64,000 bases of DNA, from NCBI RefSeq assembly GCF_040373385.1, contig NZ_JBDXXH010000005.1, forward strand, positions 1 to 64,000, read 5' to 3'. This document shows, piece by piece, positions 8,183 to 16,948 of this stretch. The notes under the pieces were generated by a model. It saw only the letters and a program-made list of their open reading frames with translations, did not search any database and was not told the origin of the DNA. The DNA is from Nitratidesulfovibrio sp. (GTDB lineage: Bacteria > Desulfobacterota > Desulfovibrionia > Desulfovibrionales > Desulfovibrionaceae). Made by a program: the position numbers and the translations under genes. How positions within the stretch are numbered: position 1 is the stretch's first letter; every line of letters starts with the position of its first letter.

Positions 8183-9718
8183 CTACGCCCCGGACTTGCG
8201 GAACCGCCCCAGCGCCCGCGTGGCCAGCCCGCGCAGGTCCTGCCGGGTAAGGCCCACCAGTTGCGGCACGGCCAGCACCGCCCCGCCCACCAGTGCGGAA
8301 TAGATCACGCCGGAAACGAAGAAGCGCACGATGTCCTGCGTATCCCCCAGCCCCGTGGCAATGGTCAGGCTGCGGCAGGCCCACGCCGCCCCGGCCAGAA
8401 AGGCCAGGCACAGCGCCTGATGCGCCACGTTGCGCAGGTAGTTCAGCGGGATGATGCGCGAACTCATCCACAGCATGAAATTGACCGACAGGAACTGGAC
8501 CAGCACCGTCTTTACCGCAAGCCCCATGGCCCCAAGGCCGAAGCCGAACTTGTCCGCCGGGGCCAGCAGCACCCATGACAGGCCGAAGCCCAGGATGTAT
8601 TCCGTCACCGCCATGTTGCGCATGGTGCGGGTGCGGCCCGTGGCGTAGAACACCGATCCGGCAAGCTGCCCGTAGGCCTGATGCACCGGGTACAGGGCCA
8701 TGATCTGCACCGGCAGGATGGCCGCCGCGTAGTCCGCCCCGCCAAAGATGCGCACCACCGCCGGGGCCTCCATGGCCGTGAAGCACGAAAAATAGCCCGC
8801 CACCGTGAACAGCAGCGGCGCAAAGCGGTCCATCAGCCTGCCCATTTCCGTCCGGTCGCCCTTGCCCCAGGCAATGGACAACTCGCGCATGACCAGCGGC
8901 GTCATGGCCGAAACGAACAGGAAGCAGGCCATGCCCACCTTTTGCGACAGGGCAAAGAACCCCTGCTGCGCGCTGCCGTTGAAGGTTTGCAGCAGCCAGC
9001 GTTCCGCCACCAGAAAGACGGTGGACGCCAGCGCCTGCACGAACAGCGGTGTGCTGTAGTCCGCAAATTCCCGCGTGTAGGCCCGCCGGGTTTCCCGGTC
9101 CATGCGAAAGCTCACCGTGGGCCAGCCCCCGCGCAGCACCATGGCATAGCCCACCGCCAGCGCGATCAGCGTCACGTACTGGTGCGCGAACAGCGTGCCC
9201 ATGTTCAGCCAGCCCAGCAGGAACAGCGCCAGCAGCGCCCCCACGCTGGCCAGGTTCAGCACCGTGCGCGAAATTTCGCTGGATACCGTCACCCCCAGCG
9301 CGTCGTTCATGGAGCGCAGCACCCGGCCCCACCACGACAGAAACGCCCACAACGCCGCCAGCGGCACGATCCACGCGGGCACGTCCGGCAGCAGCCACTG
9401 CCCAAGGCCCGGCACGAACGCCGACAGCGAGAACAGCATGGTGATGGCCAGCACCAGCGCCGCCACCCGCACGTAGAACGACACCAGCCCGAATTCCTGC
9501 TGCCGCCGCGACAACGCGTTGTAGAAGCAGGTGGAGGTGCCCATGTCCAGGAACCCCGCGAACTGCTGGAACATGTTCGTGGCAAAGCTGTAGTTGCCGT
9601 ACCCCGTGGGACCCAGGGCGCGCGGCAGCACCGCCTCCATGGTCAGGTACACCGGGATGGACGCCACGTTCGCCAGCAGTTTGAACGCGTATCGCTTGGC
9701 AAGGGTTTGTTGGGTCAT
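8183..9718 (-). CDS. Wzx-like polysaccharide flippase (MOP superfamily)
   Basis: The protein has 511 residues and is highly hydrophobic, with about 12-14 predicted membrane segments spread over the whole length. The N terminus (YAFKLLANVASIPVYL, then LGPTGYGNYSFATN) is the typical first-helix signature of RfbX/Wzx-type exporters, where a Gly-x-x-Gly-Tyr-Gly segment follows TM1. It should flip lipid-linked glycan repeat units across the inner membrane. No polymerase (Wzy) or Wzz was recognised in the window, so the polymer-forming step is encoded elsewhere or another export route is used. The RBS is weak. Confidence 0.85.
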   Translation of the reverse strand: MTQQTLAKRYAFKLLANVASIPVYLTMEAVLPRALGPTGYGNYSFATNMFQQFAGFLDMGTSTCFYNALSRRQQEFGLVSFYVRVAALVLAITMLFSLSAFVPGLGQWLLPDVPAWIVPLAALWAFLSWWGRVLRSMNDALGVTVSSEISRTVLNLASVGALLALFLLGWLNMGTLFAHQYVTLIALAVGYAMVLRGGWPTVSFRMDRETRRAYTREFADYSTPLFVQALASTVFLVAERWLLQTFNGSAQQGFFALSQKVGMACFLFVSAMTPLVMRELSIAWGKGDRTEMGRLMDRFAPLLFTVAGYFSCFTAMEAPAVVRIFGGADYAAAILPVQIMALYPVHQAYGQLAGSVFYATGRTRTMRNMAVTEYILGFGLSWVLLAPADKFGFGLGAMGLAVKTVLVQFLSVNFMLWMSSRIIPLNYLRNVAHQALCLAFLAGAAWACRSLTIATGLGDTQDIVRFFVSGVIYSALVGGAVLAVPQLVGLTRQDLRGLATRALGRFRKSGA

Positions 9719-10258
9719 GGGGTGGGGCTGGTTGCTGTGTGGGGGGAAGGGCTGCGCACGAACGGATGTATCGGATACAAAGGCTGCCGAATGTTGGCGG
9801 GGTTTGGGCCGCCTCCGGCGTGGGGTAGGGGGCCGCGCGTTGCGGTCGCCATCCGTAAGGCGCGCAAGCGCGCCAACGGCTGCCGCATAGCGGCGGCCCC
9901 CTACCGACCCCCGCGCTTCGGGGGGCGCGCCCCCCGATCCCCCCGGCCTCCTGCGCCGACATTCCTGTGCCGGTCAGCTTCCCTGCGGCGCGGGGCGCCT
10001 TCGGGTGATCTGACCGGCGGAATGCAAGGCGCGCGTTGCTCTCGTCGCCATGGCGGGGCGTGGGGTGCCGGTATCACACGTTGTTCGCGGCGTACCCGCT
10101 TCGCCGGAGCTTCCGCCGCGATGCGACGGCGATCTCCGGCGGCGGGCACGAATCGCGCTACGGTTTGTGCCTGAGCCGCACGGTCCGGCGCGGAACCTGC
10201 CGTTGCGCGAGCGCATACACCGCATCGGGGAAAAAGGAAACGAGGGGCGGCGCGGGGG
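9719..10258. repeat. Gap with a nested hairpin: REP-like module inside a G/C palindrome
   Basis: This 540-base gap has no supported gene. At 9824-9836 and 9893-9905 the 13-base arms GGTAGGGGGCCGC and GCGGCCCCCTACC are perfect inverted repeats. Their loop (9837-9892) is a complete module with the ends GCGGTCGCCATCCGTAA and AACGGCTGCCGC, itself a palindrome. The same module occurs in other hairpins at 11010-11067, 28011-28055 and 63510-63560. A further G/C hairpin (CCCCCGCG-CTTC-GGGGG, about 9907-9935) follows. From 9950 to 10258 nothing was recognised. Confidence 0.7.
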
Positions 10259-10930
10259 CTACGGCAACTGCCGCACCACGCGGGCGGGCGTGCCAGCCAC
10301 AAGGGTGGCGGGGGGCACGTCGCGGGTGACCACGCTGCCTGCGGCCACGATGGCCCCGTCGCCGATGGTCACGCCTTTCAGGACGATGCAGCGCATGCCC
10401 AGCCAGACGTTGTCGCCTATGGTCACGTCGCGGTCGCACTCGCAGGCTGGGGTGGTCAGGCGCGTTTCCGGCGGCCATTGGGCGTGGAAGTCGGAATCGG
10501 TGATCACGCAGTTGGGGCCGATCATGGTCCCCTTGCCGATGCGGATGGTGCGCGAGCGGGCGGTGATGGCCGTGCCGTTCATGGTCACGCCGTCGCCGAC
10601 AAGAATGGCGGCGCTGCCCGCAAAGGTGCGCAGCCGGGCGGGGGCGTGGATGGTGGCGGATGTGCACCGCCGGGACGAGGAAATGATGCCCACCCCGCGC
10701 CCCAGTTCGATGCGGCTGCCCGGCCAGCGTTGCAGGATGATGGTGCCGCAGCACTCGCAGCCGCCGCCCAGCCGCACGCCGAACAGTGCGGCCTTCAGCC
10801 GCATGCGCACCGTGCCCCACAGGCAGGATGCGTTGCGATGCACGGCCATGCAGCCGTAGGACACGATGTCGCGCGGGGTCAGCCCTTCCTCGCGAATCTT
10901 GCGTAGCGCCTTGGTGATGAATCCGCCCAT
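10259..10930 (-). CDS. Hexapeptide-repeat acyltransferase (colanic acid/NodL type)
   Basis: The protein has 223 residues. Hexapeptide turns run from about 70 to 205, including [15 protein letters not shown] and [18 protein letters not shown], ending in [10 protein letters not shown], the usual closing motif. The family's catalytic His is likely in the DSDFHAQWP segment. A Cys pair (CECCG, about 56-60) sits before the helix domain. It should O- or N-acetylate a sugar of the surface glycan. AAGGAG precedes the start by six bases. It is a second acyltransferase of the locus, distinct from that at 4075-4713. Confidence 0.85.
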   Translation of the reverse strand: MGGFITKALRKIREEGLTPRDIVSYGCMAVHRNASCLWGTVRMRLKAALFGVRLGGGCECCGTIILQRWPGSRIELGRGVGIISSSRRCTSATIHAPARLRTFAGSAAILVGDGVTMNGTAITARSRTIRIGKGTMIGPNCVITDSDFHAQWPPETRLTTPACECDRDVTIGDNVWLGMRCIVLKGVTIGDGAIVAAGSVVTRDVPPATLVAGTPARVVRQLP

Positions 10931-10990
10931 TTCAGGCTCCTTCGCGGGCCACGTTACCCACCCAATTGAAAAGTTTGGGAGGGTGGGGGT

Positions 10991-11086
10991 GCGGGGGAGG
11001 GAACCTTTTTCGCTCTGCGGTCGCCATCCGTAATGTTCGCGCTACGCGCTTACATAACGGCTGCCGCAAAAGGTTCCCTCCCCCGC
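10991..11086. repeat. Terminator-like palindrome carrying one nested module
   Basis: Perfect 19-base arms (10991-11009 and 11068-11086, GCGGGGGAGGGAACCTTTT and its complement) enclose a 58-base module with the conserved ends GCGGTCGCCATCCGTAA and ATAACGGCTGCCGC. The same outer hairpin occurs without insert at 5866-5902 and 14126-14164. It lies 27 bases beyond the minus-strand stop at 11114. Confidence 0.8.
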
Positions 11087-11113
11087 GAAGTCATATGTCT
11101 TTAAATCTGTTCC

Positions 11114-12796
11114 TTACAACCCGCGCAGCGCGTCCAGCCAGATGCCGTTGATGCTGCCGGGGGTGGTCATGGCGTACTGGGTACACCAGTTGCGGCGGGC
11201 CTGCTGCACGGCTTCGCTCTGCCACCAGCCCTGCACGTCGGGCCAGATGCGGCAGATGTGCGCGGCGGCGGCGTCGGGCGTGGCGTGGTGGATGCCCACG
11301 GCGGCCAGTTCGGCCAGGGCGGCGGCGGTTTCGCGTCCCACGCGCCAGTGTTCGGCGTTCCAGTACAGCACGGTGGGCGTGTTGGAAGCCATGGCCAGTT
11401 CCAGGGTGGTGCCGTGGTGGTCCAGCACCAGCAGGCGGCAGCCCAGCATGTGCTCGTCCAGGCTCCCTTCGCAGCGGCGCACATCGGCAAAGCGGCGCAG
11501 CACCCACGGGCCGTCGTCCAGCCCGCTCATGGTCTGGAAATAGGGGCGGTACAGGGCGGATGCGCGCACATGGTCGGGCAGGGCGGCGAGAAAACGCGCC
11601 TTGTCGCGGCGGTAGTCCAGCCATTGCAGCGATTGCGGCCGCGAATCCAGCCGGTACGAGAGCAGGCTCATTTCCGCGCCGACGAACACCAGTGCGCCGG
11701 TGCGGTCCACATGGCTGTCCTTGATGCGGTCCAGCTGGCCGTGCGGCAGGGGCACGTAGTTGCCCCGGAACGGCGCGTGGCTGGTCCAGCCCCAGGTGAC
11801 AAAGGCGTGCTGACGGTACTCGTAGTAGGGCACCACGGCGGATTCGCGGATGTGGCCGTAGTTGCCGCCGTGCTGGATGAACACCAGCCGCGCCCCGGCG
11901 GCGCGGTCCAGGGCCACGCGCATGCGGTAGGCATCATCGTGGTACGAGGCCACGTTGACCACACGGGTGCGCGGACGGCGCTGCCGCACGGTGCGGGGCA
12001 GGCGCTGCTGGCACAGGGCGCGGGGGATGGACGGCAGAATGATGTCGTCCGGTTCAAAGCGCCACACCGGCATCCGCCCCTTGAGCTGGGCCAGGGGGAT
12101 GGTGCGGTCCTCGCAGGTGCGCGGCCCCAGCAGGGCCATGGAAAACGCCAGCGATTGCAGGGTGGAAAAGCCCTTGATGCGCGGAAACGGCAGCGCGTAC
12201 AGCAGCCGCCGCGCAAGACCGCGCAAGCCGCCTTCTGCGGGGGCGCCGGAATGGCGGATGACCGGATCGGCATGCACGGCCCGCCACGCGGCGGGCAATT
12301 GCGGTTCCAGAATGCGCGAGAACACCCACCAGTTGAACAACTGGTCCTGCGCGCCCGCAAGGATGAACTGGTGGCTGTCCTCGAAGGAAAAGGCGCAGTC
12401 GCCCGGCAGCAGGGGAACGTCCAGTTCCTCGTTGCCCCACAGGCGGATCATGTCCTGCACGCGGCGCTGGCGCTCGTGCAGCATCTGGCAGCACAGGGTC
12501 AGCCACGGGTACAGGGTCAGATCCCAGAAGTCGCGCGGCAGGTCGGCCCCGTGATGCGCGCCCAGGCGCAGGCCAAGGTCGGGGATGCGCGAAATGGCGT
12601 AGCTGTTGGCCTCGTCGATGGCGGCGGCCACCTCGTCGCCGTTGGCGTACGGGTCGGGGCCGAAGGTGAAGCGGGTATCCCAGTCGGGAAAGGCGTCCTC
12701 GCGCCCGTGAAAGCACCACGGCCCGGCCATCAGATGGGTATCGGGGGTGGCGTTGTCAGGGGCGACGGCAAGGACGAGGGTGCGGCGTTGGGTCAT
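11114..12796 (-). CDS. LIC12162-family putative transferase of surface-carbohydrate loci
   Basis: The protein has 560 residues, is cytoplasmic and has no signal peptide. The N terminus (LVLAVAPDNATPDTHLMAGPWC, residues 6 on) and the DFWDLTLYPWL segment (about 88) match my recollection of the LIC12162 family, found in leptospiral and other O-antigen/nonulosonate clusters. The C-terminal half has a glycosyltransferase-like part with VFIQHGGNYG, WGWTSHAPFRG and LLVLDHHGTTLELAMASNTPTV, similar in design to nucleotide-sugar or CMP-sugar transferases that bind the donor at a His/Gly-rich loop. It probably transfers the ulosonic acid residue. The exact reaction is unknown. Between its start and the neuB stop (12797-13001) nothing was seen. 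Confidence 0.75.
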   Translation of the reverse strand: MTQRRTLVLAVAPDNATPDTHLMAGPWCFHGREDAFPDWDTRFTFGPDPYANGDEVAAAIDEANSYAISRIPDLGLRLGAHHGADLPRDFWDLTLYPWLTLCCQMLHERQRRVQDMIRLWGNEELDVPLLPGDCAFSFEDSHQFILAGAQDQLFNWWVFSRILEPQLPAAWRAVHADPVIRHSGAPAEGGLRGLARRLLYALPFPRIKGFSTLQSLAFSMALLGPRTCEDRTIPLAQLKGRMPVWRFEPDDIILPSIPRALCQQRLPRTVRQRRPRTRVVNVASYHDDAYRMRVALDRAAGARLVFIQHGGNYGHIRESAVVPYYEYRQHAFVTWGWTSHAPFRGNYVPLPHGQLDRIKDSHVDRTGALVFVGAEMSLLSYRLDSRPQSLQWLDYRRDKARFLAALPDHVRASALYRPYFQTMSGLDDGPWVLRRFADVRRCEGSLDEHMLGCRLLVLDHHGTTLELAMASNTPTVLYWNAEHWRVGRETAAALAELAAVGIHHATPDAAAAHICRIWPDVQGWWQSEAVQQARRNWCTQYAMTTPGSINGIWLDALRGL

Positions 12797-13001
12797 GTGC
12801 GGCTGCGCGCGGGGCGCGGTGTTTCGTGAAGGCCCGGCGGGGCGGCGAGTGGGCCGCTTGATGCCCGCCGGGCGGTCAGTGCGTTATGCGGTATGCGGAA
12901 GGCGTCTGGTCAGTGATCGGAAAGGCTCCGGTTGCGCAGCGGTCATGCGTCCGTTTTGCGCCGGGGGATGCCCGGCATGCACCCGGCTGTCCGTCCGCCG
13001 G

Positions 13002-14066
13002 TTATTCCAGATGGCTCCACTGGAGCACGGTGTCTTCCTCAATGTCGGCGCGGGCGCGCTTGCCGAGCACCGCGTCGATTTCGCGCGGGCTCACGCCGTG
13101 GGCCGGGCGCTTCCAGGTCAGGTCGTCGCGGGTGATCACGGTGCCTGCGGCAATGGGCCGCGCCGCCACCAGGCTGCGCCGGGCGTTGCGCCGGGCCGGG
13201 GCTTCGGATTCCAGCGCGGAGATGGTGAACGGCCCCACCATGGGCAGGATGCGGTCGAGCGAGGCGTTGAAGTGCGCCAGATCGTCCTTGTCCATGGCGT
13301 GGTAGTGGTCGTTGCCGGGCAGGGTCTTGTCGTGGGTGAAGTGCTTTTCAAGGATGCGCGCGCCGAGCAGGGTGGCCACTTCCAGCACCTTCATGTCGCG
13401 GGGCAGGGTGTGGTCCGAGTAGCCGATGACATGCTGCGGAAAGTGCTGGCGCAGCGCCGGAATCATGCCCAGCGCGGCGTTCACGTCGTCCGTGGGGTAG
13501 TTCAGCACGCAGTGCAGCAGGGCCAGCGGGTTGCCCTTGGCCTCTATCCACTCCACGGCCTCGGCGATCTCGTGCAGGTGCGCCGCGCCCGTGGACAGGA
13601 TGATGGGCTTGCCGAACCCGCACAGGAACTCGATGAACGGCTTGTTGGTGATGTCCGACGACGAGATCTTGTACACGTCCATCATGTCGTTCAGAAACTT
13701 GGCCGACTCCACGTCGAACGGCGTGGACATGAATTCGATGCCCGCGCTGTCGCAGTGCTTCTTCAGCGCCTCGAACTCGCCCTTCCAGAACTTGTCGTGC
13801 CGGGTAAACAGCTCGAACTGGCTCTTGGTCGGCTCCTTGGTGGTGTCCCAGTAGGCCGGGGAATCCTTGGACGCCAGCGTGGACGCCTTGTACGTCTGGA
13901 ACTTGATGGCGTGCGCGCCGCCCGCGCAGGCCTCGTCCACCAGACGCCGGGCAATGTCCATGCTGCCCTCGTGGTTCACGCCCGCTTCGGCAATGATGTA
14001 CGGACGCTGGATGCCCGCGCTGCGTGCGCATACAGGCTTGGTGCTGAATATTTCGGTCAGGCGCAT
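13002..14066 (-). CDS. neuB: NeuB-type ulosonic acid synthase with C-terminal SAF domain
   Basis: The protein has 354 residues, the usual NeuB/SpsE/PseI/LegI length. The TIM-barrel domain begins with YIIAEAGVNHEGSM (about 23-36), followed by AIKFQTYKA, KISSSDITN, ILSTGAAH and VIGYSDHT, all family motifs for PEP and metal binding. The SAF (antifreeze-like) domain occupies about 290-350 (ARRSLVAARPIAAGTVI, then LTWKRPAHGVSP). It condenses PEP with a six-carbon amino sugar to give a nine-carbon ulosonic acid. AAGGAG precedes the start. Which sugar it uses (sialic, legionaminic, pseudaminic or another) cannot be read from the sequence. The neighbours resemble Bacillus subtilis spsC-G. Confidence 0.92.
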   Translation of the reverse strand: MRLTEIFSTKPVCARSAGIQRPYIIAEAGVNHEGSMDIARRLVDEACAGGAHAIKFQTYKASTLASKDSPAYWDTTKEPTKSQFELFTRHDKFWKGEFEALKKHCDSAGIEFMSTPFDVESAKFLNDMMDVYKISSSDITNKPFIEFLCGFGKPIILSTGAAHLHEIAEAVEWIEAKGNPLALLHCVLNYPTDDVNAALGMIPALRQHFPQHVIGYSDHTLPRDMKVLEVATLLGARILEKHFTHDKTLPGNDHYHAMDKDDLAHFNASLDRILPMVGPFTISALESEAPARRNARRSLVAARPIAAGTVITRDDLTWKRPAHGVSPREIDAVLGKRARADIEEDTVLQWSHLE

Positions 14067-14125
14067 GGTCGTGCTCCTTGTGAAATGACTGGTGGTGGGA
14101 ACGAAACTTGTGGGTGGGAGAGTAA

Positions 14126-14164
14126 CCGGGGAGGGGACCCTTTGGAAAGGGTCTCCCTCCCCGG
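14126..14164. terminator. G/C-rich hairpin between the spsF-like and neuB genes (empty copy)
   Basis: CCGGGGAGGGGACCCTTT pairs with AAGGGTCTCCCTCCCCGG across a three-base loop. It is followed on the plus strand by CCCAAACTTTTTATTGGGGG. It belongs to the same family as 5866-5902 but lies in the opposite orientation and without a nested module. Confidence 0.65.
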
Positions 14165-14221
14165 ACCCCTCCCCCCCAAACTTTTTATTGGGGGTGGGGA
14201 TACGGGGAAGGTTTGCGCAGT

Positions 14222-14293
14222 GAATACCCTATAAAAAGGGGTCAAGGGGGTGTGCCCCCTTGCGGGGTGCAGGGGCAGCGCCCCTGCATTCTT
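14222..14293. terminator. Tandem G/C hairpins after the spsF-like gene
   Basis: AGGGGTCAAGGGGGT-GTGC-CCCCTTGCGGGGT and TGCAGGGGC-A-GCGCCCCTGCA are two short palindromes directly after the minus-strand stop at 14300, the position expected for a terminator. A related sequence (CCCCGCAAGGGGTCCGTGACCCCTTG) lies at 18179-18206. Confidence 0.5.
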
Positions 14294-14299
14294 GTGGCA

Positions 14300-14995
14300 T
14301 TACCCCTTGGGCGGAAAAAGGGCCGCGATCTCCTCGGGGGTGATGTCCGGGTGGATATCCAGCAGTGCGAGGGCGCGGTAGTCTTCGGGGGTATCCATGT
14401 CCAGCTTCAGGTCCGGGCGGCGCAGGGCCGGGTTGGCCGGGTCGAAGGTGCGGATGCGGTACTGGCCGGGGTTGTCCCAGATGTACGACAGGCAGTGCTC
14501 GCGGTGGGCGGGCAGGGTGGCCTTGGCCGCTATGTCGGCCAGCAGCGCGTAGGACAGGGTTTCCGCGCCGAGGCCGTCGGGGTAGCTGTTGCCACGCGGA
14601 ATGTGGTTGTATGCGTAGTCGCAGGCCCCGGCGGCGTTTTCGCTGCGCCAGAAGCGGATAAGGTCGTCGATGGCCGGTCCCCAGATCAGCGGGTTGTCGG
14701 CGCAGATGCGCACCACCTGCTCCGCGCCGTGGGCGGCACCGGCCAGGCGGAAGCGTTCCAGCACGTCGTCTTCCGGCCCGCGGAACACGGACACGCCCTG
14801 CCGCGACAGGTGGTATTCCAGCACGTCGTTCTCGGGTCGGTCGGAAGTGGCCACGACCACCTCGTCGATGAGCTGCGCCTTGCGGGTGCGGCGCACCACC
14901 CAGTCGATGACGGGCAGGCCGTGCAGCGAGAGCATGGTCTTGCAGGGCAGGCGGGTGGACCCAAGGCGGGCCTGGATGAGGGCGACGGTTCTCAT
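14300..14995 (-). CDS. SpsF-type cytidylyltransferase (acylneuraminate/spore coat polysaccharide family)
   Basis: The protein has 231 residues. The nucleotide-binding loop is LIQARLGSTRLPCK (6-19). Family motifs RICADNPLI and the C-terminal LDMDTPEDY are present. It activates a sugar or ulosonic acid with CTP in the cytoplasm. Its ATG overlaps the stop of the upstream NeuA/PseG fusion gene (ATGA), so translation is probably coupled. B. subtilis SpsF lies likewise beside SpsE and SpsG. It is the third nucleotidyltransferase-like domain of the locus, besides KdsB and the fusion, so more than one CMP-sugar may be made. Confidence 0.88.
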   Translation of the reverse strand: MRTVALIQARLGSTRLPCKTMLSLHGLPVIDWVVRRTRKAQLIDEVVVATSDRPENDVLEYHLSRQGVSVFRGPEDDVLERFRLAGAAHGAEQVVRICADNPLIWGPAIDDLIRFWRSENAAGACDYAYNHIPRGNSYPDGLGAETLSYALLADIAAKATLPAHREHCLSYIWDNPGQYRIRTFDPANPALRRPDLKLDMDTPEDYRALALLDIHPDITPEEIAALFPPKG

Positions 14996-16941
14996 GCGGA
15001 GTCTCCGTGGGGTGAGCCTGCTGCGTCTGACGCCACGGGCGCACCCGAAAGCGGGGAGTCGGGGGAATTGGAGGATGCGCCGGTGGCGGCCACGTTCCCT
15101 TCGACGGACGGAGATTGCTCGATGAGCGCGCTGCGCAGGTCGAAGTCCGGGCCAAAGGGCAATTCGTCGATGTACGACGGCCTGCGCGGCGTGGCACCGC
15201 CTTGCGCGGGGGCCAGCAGCGCGCCGATGCGCGCCACCACCCCGGCCTTGTTGCGGGTAAAGTCCAGCCGCTGCATGCGCTGGTGCAGGGTGCGGCGAAA
15301 GTCTTCGTCCAGCATGCGCGTGAAGGCCCGGCGCAGCGCCCCTTCGCGGAAGGGATGCATGACGCCGAGGTAGGCGAAGCCGTTGCGGGCACGGGCAAAG
15401 GTGTGGCGCGCCTCGCGTTCGTGATGGGCCATGACGATGGCGGGCACGCGCATGTGCGCCAGTTCGTACACGGTGCGCCCGGCGGAACAGATGGCGATGT
15501 CCGCCCCTTCCATCTTGCGCGACATGACGTTGGTGGCGTGGGTGAATTCCACCAGCGGCGAGTTCAGGGCGTCCACGTGTGCCTGCATGGCCTCGCGGTG
15601 GGCGTAGCCCGGCCCGGCCACGATGCTGATGGCGATGCCCCGCTCGCGGCACAGGGGTTCTATGATGTTCAGGGTGCGCCGGGTGAAGTCGGAATGGTCG
15701 GTGCCGCCAAAGGTGACCAGCACCCGCCGGGGCCGGGGCCGGAACGGGTTGCGTTCGCCAGCGATGAATTCGTCGCGCAGGCAGAAGTAACGGTGGCCGT
15801 AGAGCAGGCGCGGGTCTTCGTGCTTTTCCTCGTACAGGGCGTTGACCACAAGGTCGGCGTGGGATGCGCCGGGGCCTTCGTCCTCGAAGTTCACGGTGCG
15901 CACCCCGGCGGCCTTCAGGCGCAGCATGTAGTCCGCGTCGGTGTCCAGAATGTCGTTGACCACCAGGTCCGGCGCCAGGCGCAGCACGTCTTGAGCGAGC
16001 CCGGAGGCGAGCCCGGGTGCGAGTCCGGGGCCAAGGTCGTCGGCGTGCTGGATGTAGGTGCGGTAGTCGCGCGCGGCGATGTTCTTCACCGCCAGTTCGC
16101 TGTCGCGGGTGCACAGGAAGGTGATCTTGTGGTCGGAAATCTCGTGGGCCAGCATCAGGGCGCGGAACACGTGCCCCATGCCGATGGCCGGGTACCCCGC
16201 CACCACGAACACGATGTGCCGCCGCTCCAGCAGCTTTTCGCACAGCCACCAGTCCTGGTAGCTGTTGATCTCGATGGCCCGGTCGTTGAGGAAATAGGGC
16301 ATCACCCGCGCGGTGGCGCCGGGGGCAAGGGCGGTTGCGCGCAGCATGACCAGCGCCTTGCTTTCCACGTAGACTTCGCGGCTGGGGGAGGGGCGGGTGC
16401 CGGAGGAATGGTCCGGCATGGTGGCGTCCACGTCGGCCCCCTCATCCGGCCTGTCATCCGCCCCATCTTCCGGACCTTCATCCGCCAGAATGGCGTCCAG
16501 GCTTCCGTCGCGCTTTTCCCACACCCGCTGGCGGATGCTTTTCACCGTCACCAGCACGTCCGCGCCCTCGTTCCGGAAGCGGTCGAAGGCGTCGTCGATG
16601 TCGTGTCCGGTCAGCAGCGGGCAACTGGCCCGGTAGATGACCAGGTACGGGTAGGTGGCGGCCAGTTCTTCCAGCACGCCGCGCAGTTCGCGCACGATGT
16701 CCAGCGAGGTGAAGCGCAGCGCGGCGTTGTAGTGGTGGCGCACACCGTTGCGTTCGCAGACCAGGGCGATTTCCTGGCTGTCGGTGACCACCACGATGTC
16801 CGCCGCCTCTGCCACGGACCGGGCCGTGTCGATGGCGCGCTGGATCAGGGTCACCCCGGCCAGCCGTTTTACCAGCTGGTCGGGGATGACCGCGTTTTTC
16901 TTGATGGCGGGAATGACGATGCAGCGCCGGGGGGCGGTCAT
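14992..16941 (-). CDS. Fusion of a NeuA-like cytidylyltransferase and a PseG/SpsG-like domain
   Basis: The protein has 649 residues and two domains. Residues 1-235 resemble acylneuraminate cytidylyltransferases, but the start reads IPAIKKNAVIPDQLVKRLAG: the usual Arg-x-Gly-Ser-Lys loop is absent, so catalysis by this domain is doubtful. An acidic linker sits at about 154-178. Residues 242-590 are PseG-like: VVAGYPAIGMGHVFRA has the family His (about 257), and later VTFGGTDHSDFTRR and ICSAGRTVYEL form the UDP-binding half. PseG removes UDP from a nucleotide sugar before the NeuB step. A repeated GLAPGLASGLAQ segment lies at about 306-317, and the last 60 residues are low complexity. The gap to the aminotransferase gene is 7 bases, so this is an operon. 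Confidence 0.85.
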   Translation of the reverse strand: MTAPRRCIVIPAIKKNAVIPDQLVKRLAGVTLIQRAIDTARSVAEAADIVVVTDSQEIALVCERNGVRHHYNAALRFTSLDIVRELRGVLEELAATYPYLVIYRASCPLLTGHDIDDAFDRFRNEGADVLVTVKSIRQRVWEKRDGSLDAILADEGPEDGADDRPDEGADVDATMPDHSSGTRPSPSREVYVESKALVMLRATALAPGATARVMPYFLNDRAIEINSYQDWWLCEKLLERRHIVFVVAGYPAIGMGHVFRALMLAHEISDHKITFLCTRDSELAVKNIAARDYRTYIQHADDLGPGLAPGLASGLAQDVLRLAPDLVVNDILDTDADYMLRLKAAGVRTVNFEDEGPGASHADLVVNALYEEKHEDPRLLYGHRYFCLRDEFIAGERNPFRPRPRRVLVTFGGTDHSDFTRRTLNIIEPLCRERGIAISIVAGPGYAHREAMQAHVDALNSPLVEFTHATNVMSRKMEGADIAICSAGRTVYELAHMRVPAIVMAHHEREARHTFARARNGFAYLGVMHPFREGALRRAFTRMLDEDFRRTLHQRMQRLDFTRNKAGVVARIGALLAPAQGGATPRRPSYIDELPFGPDFDLRSALIEQSPSVEGNVAATGASSNSPDSPLSGAPVASDAAGSPHGDSA

Positions 16942-16948
16942 GGTGCCG

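Noticed and set aside
14992..14995. Frameshift between the cytidylyltransferase and the NeuA/PseG fusion gene
   Set aside because: The ATGA overlap is a normal translational coupling; both frames are complete with own start and stop.
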